DNA of 64,000 nt from Lingula anatina (Eukaryota; Brachiopoda; Lingulata; Lingulida; Lingulidae). The position numbers and the translations under genes were made by a program. Shown here one piece after another: positions 43,991-54,079 of the stretch (its first letter is position 1; the number at the start of each line of letters is the position of its first letter). The notes under the pieces are model-generated. The model was not told where the DNA came from, searched no databases, and worked only from the letters and a program-made list of their open reading frames with translations. The DNA is taken from assembly GCF_001039355.2 (NCBI RefSeq), contig NW_019776009.1, positions 61,065 through 125,064 of the forward strand, given 5' to 3'.

Positions 43991-46798
43991 TTATAATTTG
44001 CCTTTGTATTTGAAGTCCTCTGTTGGGATGTGGTTGGCAAGCCTAAAACGACATAATTGAAAATGGAATTAAGTAAAAATAAACAACTGAATTGAATGAC
44101 GCTAATGAAACAAGACAACCGCAGTATCTTTTATAGCAAATCTTAACATTGTATAAATACCACGAAAATTATTAGCAAGCCACAAGTAAAATTGATTTTA
44201 AAAAAACGTTAAAGGAATGAAACATAAGGAAAACTGAGCAAGTGTATTGCTAGCTGATCACGGTATTTGCATTGAAGAGTAGTAATAATAAATAGGTTTA
44301 GTAGATTATTTTACTTTCAAAATATTGGCCTGATGTGACACTGCTTTCAGTTTGCTTCTTTTTAATGCTGTTACAAACAGGTAGGTGCATTTCATACCGT
44401 TCATTAGGTCTCTTCGGAACATAATTACAAATATATCTATTTTTACATTATCATTTTTTTCCTATATCAAGTTATAAAATAAGAAATATTCATATTTGTC
44501 ACGGTACAAGACAAGCGGTTGAACTCACCAAGCCATGTATCCTTGTAACATAATACAAATAGAATTTCTTCACCTTTTATTTTTCTACATAAAGTTACAA
44601 AATGAGAATTATTCATTTTTATCCCGATACAAGACGAGCTATTGAACTCACCATTCCATCCCGTCCTTGAGGTCTTTTTGTGGCACTGGGGAGCGCCACC
44701 CCCTCATGGTGTCCATGAAGCTGTTATGGATGTCGGTATGCTCCTTGGTGTTGACATAATTGGATCTGATCATCTGACCCTAGAATGTTGACATCTATAT
44801 ATAAGTAAGGGCGTGCATAACACGGTTGAATGGAAAGGCAGGGCTCCAGGGCTTCAACAGATTTGTATAGTATATTCCTTGGTTATATTATTAAACGTTC
44901 TATGACTTAAACGTGAAACCAGTGACGGTTAAAGCTGGTGACCTGCCTCTCCCGTGAACCAAACGGAGGCGCCACTTTTCTAGTTAATGGTATTTATGTA
45001 TAAAACTGGAAGTCAGACATTGTCATAGAGGGCATTTTCTATAGATAAACCACAGCGAATGTTTTAAAAAATAATAAACATAAGTGTATTTTTCTGTTTG
45101 GTGATGTCCCTAATTATCGTATTCCAACTGGACAAAATAGCTCGAATAATTGCAGATGTTTATAGCTTTGCTCGTTTTAAATGTTTGATACGGAGAGGTG
45201 AAAAAACACGCATGTTAAATACCTACGTAACAGATCGTAATGTAAGTTCTAGGCAGATTATAAAATTGAAAAAATAATTCTATTTATGCTATTGCTGTCG
45301 GTCCTGTCTCGCAGAGAAAAACTTTACCGATTAAAAATTAACAATCCATAAAATAATATTTTCCCATCGCGTATCACTTAACATGGCACTTTTATTTGCC
45401 ATGCAATCAATTACACTATTAACTGATGAGCTATCCTTACTTACCTGCTCATCATGAAAATGAAGAGTGAACACCTCAATCGCAGCATTGAGTTGCGTTT
45501 GAGTGTTGAACTCGGAGAGAGCAAACAGACCATTGAAGAGCGTTCTGTGCTCACTGTCAATGTTGTCATACTGAAAATAAAATATTTTCAATTTTTATAC
45601 CTTTTAGTTATCTTCTGATGCGTCAGATTTAATGAAATGATAATTATTCGCTACGTAAATACGCAATAAAATTCTGTTGCCAAGGTAATACCAGATGGAC
45701 ACTAAGATAATCTCGTCGGTGCCACAATGGGACTCACGGCGAAAGTTAGGCCTAAAGTTAAGACCGAGAATTGCACCTCACTTTGATCCCAGCTTAATTA
45801 ACAGTAGTCTGCGTTTATGATAAGATATAAAATGGCTAGAATGTTAATTCGTTATTTTGTTTTAACCGGCGTCTACCTATTTAACTTAAAGCTCGCCTCA
45901 CATGATAACTTTATCCAGAAGATTGATTGAACTTTTAAATAAAAATTTTAGTCTGCGATGCCAGGCCTACCCAACTACCAGACTCGGCACATAAGGATCC
46001 TGAATTAACCGGTATATCGGACCACACTACCCGTTTTCAAGGTGTGTGTCAGATCGCATTTCGGAGTATCAGTCAGAACACCGACAGGATGAGACCACGC
46101 TCGGCTGTCACCTTGATTGGATAGTAAACGATTGTCGTAAAATCGCTATATGATTTTAAAACCGGGTGCGTAAATTTGAAAACCGCCTAGAACAACCTTA
46201 GACTGCTACATTAATCTAATACAATGCAAAAAAGCCCTATCTAAAGTGGTTAAAGCATTCAAACCGAATGTCGTAAAGTCCCTATATACCCCCACAGAGA
46301 CAATAAAATAGAGCACTCTAAAGTTAAAGTACAGTGTAAGGTTGTTCTAGGTGGTTTTCAATTTTATGGACCCGGTTTTAAAATCATATCGTTTACTATC
46401 CAGTCAAGGTGACAGCCGAGCGTGGATGAGCCCGCGATCGTCCTACAAAATTTGTTCTGGGGTGTGATACTCCGAAATGCGATCTGACACACACCTTGAA
46501 AACGGGTAGTGTGGTCCGATATACCGGTTAATTCAAGATCCTTATGTGCCGAGTCTGGTAGTTGGGTAGGCCTGGATCCCACGTAGTTTCAATGTTATAT
46601 ACTCGTGAATTAGTCTTAAGTTTTATGAGATGTTTTACGAACATATATCCAAAGAAATCGTTAAGTAAAATATTAGCATTTAGCCTCGTATACTGGATAA
46701 AGAAAACTTAATTATTGTTACACTTAGAAGTGTAAATGTAAGCTACTCACGGTGGTTTTGAAATCCGGGGTCCACGCGTAGGGCACTGGGATTTTCAT
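43991..46798 (-). CDS. Hemerythrin A (class 1, alpha-like), four exons
   Basis: Oxygen-carrying di-iron protein of four helices. Exons in transcript order: 46798-46751, 45570-45445, 44779-44652, 44042-43991; 354 nt, 117 residues. The start gives MKIPVPYAWTPDF. All seven ligands are present: H24 (DSEHRTLF), H53 and E57 (LHFHDEQ), H72 and H76 (EHTDIH), H105 and D110 (NHIPTED). These match the canonical 25/54/58/73/77/106/111 minus one. It ends FKYKGKL. There is no signal peptide, as expected for an intracellular carrier. Over exons 2-4 it differs from D at 18 of 101 residues but from B far more, placing A with D and E. It lies head to head with B, 1.37 kb between the ATGs. All introns are GT-AG; intron 1 holds a large palindromic element. 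Confidence 0.95.
45961..46575. mobile_element. Foldback element in intron 1 of hemerythrin A
   Basis: Arms of about 240 bp (45961-46200 and 46337-46575) are inverted copies around a loop of about 136 bp. The ends are CCAGGCCTACCCAACTACC and its complement. No coding capacity. The two apparent frames here are arm products. Confidence 0.8.
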
Positions 46799-46884
46799 GG
46801 TGATCGGATAACTCTCTACTCTCCAAGTAGTAACAGGCAACAGTGGAATTCTTGGCTGTGAAGATAGTGTCTTCAGACCGCGAC

Positions 46885-46892
46885 TTTTTATA
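46885..46892 (-). promoter_or_regulatory. TATA box of hemerythrin A
   Basis: Minus-strand TATAAAAA in the context GTGTGTATAAAAAG, 87 bp upstream of the ATG. The same context (GTGTGTATAAAAG) precedes hemerythrin D. Confidence 0.7.
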
Positions 46893-46899
46893 CACACCC

Positions 46900-47327
46900 A
46901 GGGAGGGAGATGACTTGCAATTCAACTTGAGGTGCGCGCTTCATTAGTCTTCCAGTCATGGAGCAAGTGTTTTACCACATGGGTACATATGGCGTGATGT
47001 AATTGTACGTGAGACACGTAATCACGTGTTTTGTCTATTTAAGTTTAAACGATAAAATGTGGGTTTGATCATTGATCGATTGACTGATACATCGATAGTC
47101 TAGGCTGTCTAGGGAGGGCGGAAAAGTGGGGTATACTCTCGTCACTCAAGTCTCGGTAATGTGTGGAACATTTTGGGGTTCAATACACTGGTCAGTCAGC
47201 CTAGTGATAATGGGAAAAAATGCTGAAATTTCCTTCTTTATGTGTATATTTGATTGAATGAATTATAAAATTAATGTTACTTATTTCATTAATGTCGATA
47301 GGAGACCGTAGTTTATTTCTTTTGTTT

Positions 47328-47378
<51 letters not shown>

Positions 47379-48042
47379 TTAACGTTTTACCTCATGTCCA
47401 ATGTCAGATACCCCAAATATGACTTTTTGCCTTCGAATGTGACGGGTTTGTACAGGAAGTAAACTAACGCTAATGTGCACAAGTAACAAGCTAAGTTGCA
47501 TTTGTTTATTTGTTAATGTTTATGTATTTATGAATTTAGCAGCAACAATGCGATAATATTTTCCTTAGGATGGTTGAATCAGTTAACGTACTTATTTATT
47601 TCGTTGTCTCTATGGCCTAACTGAAACAGAGGAAAAAGAGAAATATTAAATGATACTTAAGTTCATTGATCCTTTCCTTTTTTATCATGACCAATCAGTG
47701 TACCTTAAAGGTTGGTTAAGCTGTAAACCCACACCTGATGTGTTATAACGCGTACCTTTTTGAATCTATAATTCTCCCTTAACTTGAATGGATTTAATTA
47801 AACAGAAATGTCTGATTACTTTTACATAACTCTCACGTACTACACAGATGCTAAGTCCACGTTGCCTGTTCAGTAATTACCCATAACGGTGATGAGACGC
47901 TCACGGGTTTATTATAGTTTTAAAAGAGGATTTGTGTCTGAAATCTGCACGTATTATTGTCTCACGTTATCAGACACTTCACCTCAGCATATGGGGAACT
48001 CATTGTCCGCTGTCTGGTTTACAAATGAGCCGCGACAATTTC
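46900..48042. other. Divergent intergenic region of hemerythrins A and B
   Basis: About 1.1 kb between the two TATA boxes. It contains a (TTA)n run (47332-47377) and no gene. Any elements that regulate both genes would lie here. Confidence 0.6.
47332..47377. repeat. (TTA)n microsatellite
   Basis: About 15 TTA units in the A-B intergenic region. Confidence 0.95.
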
Positions 48043-48055
48043 TCACCTGATGAGG
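48043..48055 (+). promoter_or_regulatory. Class 2 upstream element, hemerythrin B
   Basis: TCACCTGATGAGG, 22 bp upstream of the TATA box. An identical 13-mer occurs at the same distance upstream of hemerythrin C. It contains an E-box core (CACCTG). Confidence 0.5.
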
Positions 48056-48076
48056 TGAATTCACCTCGCCTTAGTG

Positions 48077-48083
48077 TATAAAA
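48077..48083 (+). promoter_or_regulatory. TATA box of hemerythrin B
   Basis: TATAAAA, 93 bp upstream of the ATG at 48170. Confidence 0.75.
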
Positions 48084-48169
48084 TGAGTGACTGGCGATCG
48101 CATCTTTACAGTCGCTGAACTCATAGTTACTTTTAGCTTGAAGTTGACAGTTTCTCCCATTTTTCCAAG

Positions 48170-49701
48170 ATGGTTAAAGTGCCGGTGCCGTTTGCCTGGA
48201 ACGAGGATTTCGCTACCAGCGTGAGTACTTACTGTGTTTTTAGGGCTCATTCCCATTCAAATTATCGGTTTACGTCGCTAACTCCACAGGGACTCTCACT
48301 AAATGCAATAAGATTAGAAGATTGACAAACCATCTCCTTGTGTTGAGTAGAAAACAGAAAAGCTGCCGATGATACGTTGGAAACTGATTGCATTCAGCGA
48401 CAATCCCCTCGGGGTTGGCTAGAACTTTGTATGCATACAGTTTAAATGGGAATAAGCCCTTAGTTTAGTCCTGAAGGTTTTGTTCTTGTCGGATACATCC
48501 GCATTACACCTGTTAGCAATGTATACATTTAAATAATAATTAAGCCCCCATCCTCAGGGCATTTTTATCCGTGTGTCTTAAAATAAATTATAATTAAAGA
48601 GAAGAGCAATATACTGTTGTCATTAAATTGTGCCCAATTAAACAAAAAACCTGTAAAATGTATCTGCCGTGATAGTAGCGGTTCAATGAAGTAGAACAAG
48701 TCTTTCGTCTTCTAATAATAATATTAAGTTGGACAACTATAACTCATGGTCCAATAGCATTTGTTTCATTCGTGTGGCAGTTAAAATAATTATCAATTTC
48801 CAACCAAGTAGTAATTATCAATTTCCAACCAAGAATAAGTTTACAGTCAGTTTTTATATGCAAATGATCAAGGGTGCATGTATTTTGTGAGTTAGGAAAT
48901 GACTAATCCCTGTTCAGTAGTAGCATTTTATGGTAAGTGAAAATAAAAGAAATGCATGTAACCATGCACCATGCAGTATCAGGGCAAAGGATGACAACGA
49001 AATAGGTTTCTAAAAAAAAGGTTATAAGTTATCGCACTTTTACCTTTGCATGAAGAATAATATAAGTCTCTTTCACTAAATACAAATCGTAGTAAAAACC
49101 ACACCACTGTATGTAGCAATTTACTTTTTGTTTCAGTATCGACTTATCGACTTGGAGCACAGAACGCTCTTCAACGGACTGTTTGCCCTCTCCGAGTTCA
49201 ACACTCGCGACCAGCTGTTAGCTTGCAAGGAAGTCTTTGTGATGCATTTCCGTGACGAGCAGGTAAGTTGATATTCTGTACAATCGGTTTCTTGTTGCTT
49301 TAATAGTACTAGACCTATAGTATGGTGAATAGTAGTAGTAGTAGTAGTAGTAGAAGTAGTGGCAGTAGTAGTAGTAATAGTAGTATTAGTAGAAGTACCA
49401 GTAGCAGCAGTAGAAATAGTAGTAAAAGTGGCTGAAAACCACATAGGGGCCTAGCTTACATTATTCATATAATTAAAGACGTGTTCCTTTTCTTTATTTA
49501 GGGTCAAATGGAAAAGGCCAATTATGAGCATTTCGAAGAGCACAAGGGCATCCATGAAGGGTTTTTGGAGAAGATGGGCCACTGGAAAGCGCCTGTCGCC
49601 CAGAAAGACATCAGATTTGGAATGGAGTGGTGAGTCTCAGTACTTTTCTCTCGTCCTCACTCCCTTAGACGGTGAAAAAGTAATAACTTGCACATGAGTG
49701 A

Positions 49702-49755
<54 letters not shown>

Positions 49756-49902
49756 AACACACACACACACCGTTAAATTAATCACGTCATCTCTAATGAA
49801 AGATTCAAAGGTAAAACAATATCTGCATCATTCCACATGCCCTTTCATTAGTTTGTATTACCTTTCTTGGAGTATCTTGAAATATTTCCCATATAAGAAG
49901 TT

Positions 49903-49988
<86 letters not shown>

Positions 49989-50084
49989 AAAATTTGACAA
50001 GAGTTATTTGTTTATTTGTTTTATTATTTTAGGCTTGTCAACCACATCCCCACTGAAGACTTCAAGTACAAGGGCAAATTGTAA
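48170..50084 (+). CDS. Hemerythrin B (class 2, beta-like), four exons
   Basis: Exons 48170-48220, 49137-49262, 49502-49629 and 50033-50084; 357 nt, 118 residues. The start gives MVKVPVPFAWNEDF, one residue longer than the other copies, so the ligands fall exactly on canonical numbers: H25, H54, E58, H73, H77, H106, D111. Class markers are NTRDQLLACKEVF, HFEEHKGIH and MGHWKAPVAQKD. Over exons 2-4 it differs from C at 12 of 101 residues. It is intracellular and expected to bind O2 at the di-iron site. Intron 1 carries a MITE (48243-48459), introns 2 and 3 carry microsatellites, and all donors are GT. Its divergent partner is hemerythrin A; together they may form a mixed oligomer (inference from lingulid alpha/beta hemerythrin). 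Confidence 0.95.
48243..48459. mobile_element. MITE family M1, copy 3, in intron 1 of hemerythrin B
   Basis: Inverted ends GGGCTCATTCCCATT and AATGGGAATAAGCCC. The interior shares GATTGCATTCAGCGA and AACTCCACAGGGACTCTC with copies at 18505, 35795 and 61300. Confidence 0.7.
49331..49400. repeat. (AGT)n microsatellite, imperfect
   Basis: Trinucleotide run in intron 2 of hemerythrin B. Confidence 0.9.
49709..49746. repeat. (CT)n microsatellite
   Basis: About 19 CT units followed by a CA stretch, in intron 3 of hemerythrin B. Confidence 0.95.
49907..49987. repeat. (AT)n followed by a T-run
   Basis: About 25 AT units and then about 31 T, ending 45 bp before exon 4 of hemerythrin B; it may act as an extended pyrimidine tract. 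Confidence 0.95.
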
Positions 50085-50104
50085 ATGGAACGAACGGAAC
50101 AATG

Positions 50105-50117
50105 CGCCATCTATCGG
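50105..50117 (+). promoter_or_regulatory. Conserved 3' UTR 13-mer, hemerythrin B
   Basis: CGCCATCTATCGG, beginning 21 nt after the stop. Confidence 0.5.
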
Positions 50118-50259
50118 ACTATCGGACTGTGCAGAAACCATACGCAGGAACGTTGGAATAGTCAACCTATAAACAGTTCACTCTAGGAAAGATACGTTAC
50201 GAAGTTACACAGCCTAAAACAACACTGCCAATTTTATCATTTGCTTATGATTTAAGAAC

Positions 50260-50265
50260 AATAAA
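50260..50265 (+). terminator. Polyadenylation signal of hemerythrin B
   Basis: AATAAA 176 nt after the stop codon. Confidence 0.6.
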
Positions 50266-50400
50266 AAGCTTCCATTGCAATTGATCATGACTCTCTTTAT
50301 TTACTTTGCCTGTGCCAGCGCGTTTATCCATATGCCTACAAGAGCATGCAACTAGAGTGACTTGTGCATCGGTAATAAACACACTCAAGCACACACACAA

Positions 50401-50423
50401 AGAGAGAGAGAGAGAGAGAGAGA
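50401..50423. repeat. (AG)n microsatellite
   Basis: About 11 AG units downstream of hemerythrin B. Confidence 0.95.
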
Positions 50424-50989
50424 CATATATGGTTGAGCTATAGAGGTAAAAATGCATATATATATGCTGTCAAAATTTCGCCAGTGCGCGTGAGTTTTAA
50501 GGGATAACAACTGTTCATTTTGGCCAAAAAAAAAATAATAATTCACCTGGGGTAAAGGACAATTTTCCCATATTTCCTAATGGTCAATGAATCCCTTTCC
50601 TCATTCAAAGTTAGTCCTTTTTTCTAAAAAGTTTGGTTTTTAAGAGATTATTACAACATGTAGCCATCTATGGAGGTCGCGTGATGTGATGGCAAGCACA
50701 AACTCCAGAATATATGCATTAAAGGTATACTGTGATGAAAAAACGGGTTAAAACTATCCATTAGGTGCCCAAAAGTCATTTATGAGTGATGAAAAAAAAA
50801 GTTCTTACGTTTATTTAGTTTTTAAAGCCGATTTTATGCAGGTGTGAATGTAGTTTACGATACTCCCGCGTGGCGGCGCTTTGGGGCGAGTGACGTCACT
50901 GGCGTCGAGGCTCAGAAAGCCATATTCGATTCAGCTATCCGCCTACTTACAGTTATACTCGATCGCTTTGTCTGAACTATTTTGTAAAA

Positions 50990-51732
50990 ATGAACAGAGA
51001 ACGAATTGAAGGATATTTGTTTGAACCAGAGGGTATTGCAGAAGATGTGGATGATGCAGAGTGGAAAACGGACCAGGAAGATAGTGAAGGAGAGCTCTCA
51101 GTCAGCCGACTAAACGATTTGGCGTGGTGTGAGTGTGGCCATTGTGAGCTTATGCCCACCTTTGTGGAATCAACGTGCTGTAGTGAAAACACTGCTGTGT
51201 CTGCCAAAATGAAGCACGATACCAGATGCGTTACCGAACTACAGACCTACAATAATGCATGTTTAGACGCAGACATGCTGGAGATTCTCATGGCATCGAT
51301 GAAAGAAGTGCTCGGGGAAAGTCTGCGTGACCCAATTACGAACAGGTAAGACAATGGCGGCGCTTTTCGGAATGTCGTTTAGTCCGGTTGTATTTTAATT
51401 TCCACTAAACTAAGTCCTGTATATTAACTCATTTTATATTAAAATAATTTTTTAACTGATTATTATCGTTCATTGAAGCAGTGGTGACATGTTCGACTGA
51501 GAATAACACACAAAATGATCATACCACATTTTTATTTTCTAGAATGTACAGATATGTGGCGTACAGAAGCTTCACATGGTAGATATATGGGAAGCTGGGG
51601 AGGAGGCGAAGGAAAGTTATTCCTGCCTGTGTAGTGACCTCAATAAGGAAACGGTTTCCAGAAAAAGATGGATGTTATGAAGGTTATCATGAGGTACTGG
51701 GTGGACCAATGGATGGCCATGCGGATTTGTGA
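50990..51732 (+). pseudogene. P2X7 C-terminal (ballast) domain protein, with in-frame stop
   Basis: Exon 1, 50990-51345, encodes MNRERIEGYLFEPEG, an acidic segment (EDVDDAEWKTDQEDSEGEL), then LNDLAWCECGHCELMPT, STCCSEN and TRCVTELQTYNNAC. This is the cysteine-rich zinc-binding part of the P2X7 cytoplasmic domain. The donor GTAAGA joins in phase 2 to exon 2 at 51543 (MYRYVAYRSFTW), where TAG at 51580-51582 stops the frame. Beyond it the same frame continues with LGRRRRKVIPACVV and IRKRFPEKDGCYEGY, the expected end of the domain, up to TGA at 51730. No P2X channel part is present; in many animals this domain occurs outside P2X receptors. It is either a pseudogene or a truncated product; stop-codon readthrough is possible but unsupported. 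Confidence 0.75.
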
Positions 51733-52199
51733 TTATGCTCAATATATGAATAGGCCTACATTTAAACATTTATTTTTGCTTTATTTTTGTGACTGTGGAC
51801 CTTTACAATGATCTGCATTTAGAACATGAACTCTGTACAGTTAATGCATAACATACATCTGTAGTGCTCATCAGTCTGCTGCTACAATTCACACTGATTA
51901 TTTTTACAATGATTAGAATATACATTTGAAGGATCAACTGTACTTGTATATATTCATAAAATAAGGACACATCAACTGCTCAAGTTACTGAATAGTAACA
52001 CAAGTACAAAGACTTCTTAATACAGCTAATATTTTTACTCATATTAAATGATATGTAATACTCCGTGCTTAATCGCAGATTGCAAGAAATGTATTTTTTC
52101 TTTTACGTTGAGCTGTCACTCAAACAAGAAATTGAGTATGTAAGATTTTTTGAACCATCTGAACACTTCATATTTGTATATAAGCTACAGGGGTCAAGT

Positions 52200-52330
52200 C
52201 TAATAGGCCAGTTTGAGGAATCTAGAAATGTGTCCCTGTACAACTTCATCTTTAGTGGGCTTCGGCGTCTTGGCCACAGTGTTCCTTGCTAACTCTGGGA
52301 CAAAAATCTTGTCAATTTCTTCCCCAAGCC
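52200..52330 (-). CDS. Candidate terminal exon of the THAP gene
   Basis: On the minus strand an acceptor (GAAATTACAG) precedes 42 codons reading EEIDKIFVPELARN, VAKTPKPTKDEVVQGHISRF and LKLAY, then TAG. The composition looks coding. The exon begins with two bases of a split codon, while the THAP exon's best donor is phase 0, so at least one further exon is needed to join them. Function unknown. Confidence 0.35.
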
Positions 52331-53282
52331 CTGTAATTTCCAATAAACGGATAATGTTTATCATTGTAATATAATAAAAATAAGTTGACCAACAAAAATA
52401 TATGAAATGTATAAGGTTGTCTTTGTCACCGAACTTTATCCTAAAACAGTCACATTATAAAGAATGAGGCACAGTATCTCTCTTCTGGACTATCATTTCA
52501 GAATCTATTATATTGTGAATCTGAAAAAAATGTATAAAATCGAAATCTTACATCATGTGGATTTATGTTGTTACTAGACAAAATAATCACTGCTATTTCA
52601 GAATCCTAACCATGAATGTTCCATCTGCATTACACAAAAATATGTCAACAAAATTTTGAGTAAATGCATGTTTAGATTTAACAAATTTTCAAAAAATATT
52701 ATCTCTGCGTGTGACAGGTAATATGAACTTTAGACCAAAGGGCAAAGGCTTTAGGCGCTTGCTAGCAGTGCAAACTAAAAGCGATACATGCAATTGATTA
52801 CTACATGATCATTTATAAATTCAAATTTTTGAAGATAGATACACAAAAGAAGATGAATTCCCTACGTGGTTATCATTTATTAACCAACAAAAAAACACCA
52901 AAACTATGTTAACAGTAAAGGTTTGGAAGCAGGGCAGCGAACATAGTTTTTCACACATGCCCGTCTGTCGCGTCGGCTGAACGTTCTTATCCCGACTGAT
53001 AAGAGAAAGTTACCTAATACATGCAGGTGTGACAGCTAACATTATTTTTCACACCCGTGCAGTTTACCAGTGTCATTCCGGGAGAGCCAGGTCAGTGGAC
53101 AAAAGGCCAAAGATATCGGACTGATAGCATCGGACACTACTACATTTCACACCACTGCAACTTACCTCGCTACTTCCGCCTTACACGTGATCAGTGCAGC
53201 AGTATGTCGAGTAAAAATTTGATTCCACTATCATGTTATATTAAAGTTTTCACTAACATAATCAAAAAATTCGACAACGTAC

Positions 53283-53690
53283 CTCTGCTACGAACTTTTT
53301 TGGGGCTCTAGAAGCTGCTCTCTTCTTCCTTTCGACGGCCGCATCATGCACACATCCTACAGGTAAGACTCTCGTCGGCAGCGCTCTGGTATTTACTGTC
53401 GCATTTTGGTACTCCGAAAAATCGAATATACTGGGTACAGCATCATCTTTTAGTTTTCTCCGTGCTTTTCCACCGCACAATTCAGCTCGCAGGTCACGTA
53501 CGAAGCATTCCGGCTCGAAGTGGTCGCTACAGATCCTCGCGTGTTTTGACACTGTGCTGGGATTTTTTAACTTCAGAGAATTGAGCCAAAGTTTACGTTT
53601 TGCGGCATCCGCAGGCAGGATATAATAGCAGATGTCTTTCTTATCGTAACCTAAATTACAGCACCCGGGAGCAACACAACTTTGCGGCAT
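53283..53690 (-). CDS. THAP zinc-finger protein, first exon(s)
   Basis: MPQSCVAPGCCNLG starts a THAP domain, a C2CH zinc-dependent DNA-binding module known from P-element transposase and many animal proteins. The pattern C-x4-C early, then WLNSLKLKNPSTVSKHARIC, SDHFEPECF and later AVPSIF fits the family over residues 1 to about 90. A basic segment follows (VERKKRAASRAPKK). A donor-like GAG/GTACGT lies at 53283; reading on past it reaches a stop at 53262-53264. It lies inside the TTAA-flanked transposon, so it probably supplies the element's DNA-binding function or is a captured copy. Confidence 0.75.
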
Positions 53691-54079
53691 TTTGTTTTTC
53701 TGACCCTTAGATGTTTAGTCACCTACTGCATAGTAGGCCTATATACTATTACTAGTACAGCTGTGGAAAGCTACTCCCCGGGTTACGTCACTAGAAACTG
53801 ACCAATCAGAATTTTCTCATCTAAATCTCATCTTTTCTCTCTAAAACTTAAAAAGAACAATTTTTTGACGTCGATTTATAGTTTTTATACTGTAAAAAAA
53901 AAGCAGTGAACGCTCTGTGTTCCTAGAGCACAGTAGGCCTTTAACTGCTGTTTTTGTGGTAAAATAGAATTTATTATATTTCTGAAAGTTGTTTACAAAG
54001 TATTGTGAAATATGGATATCTTACGAACAGCTGTTGTTCCTTTCATGTAATTTTCATGGTTATGATAAAGAGTACTTTC

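Larger units (their letters stand above)
50723..53940. mobile_element. TTAA-flanked transposon with THAP and P2X7-ballast genes (Kolobok-like)
   Basis: The ends are AGGTATACTGTG (50723-50734) and CACAGTAGGCCT (53929-53940), an inverted repeat of 12 bp with two mismatches. TTAA lies at 50719-50722 and 53941-53944. The sequences outside are the two halves of a dispersed repeat that is continuous at about 37260-37290, which supports the boundaries. Inside, a P2X7 C-terminal-domain gene fragment (plus strand) and a THAP-domain gene (minus strand) converge. No DDE transposase was recognised, so it may be non-autonomous. TTAA targets and THAP domains together recall Kolobok elements; that placement is inference. 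Confidence 0.7.
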
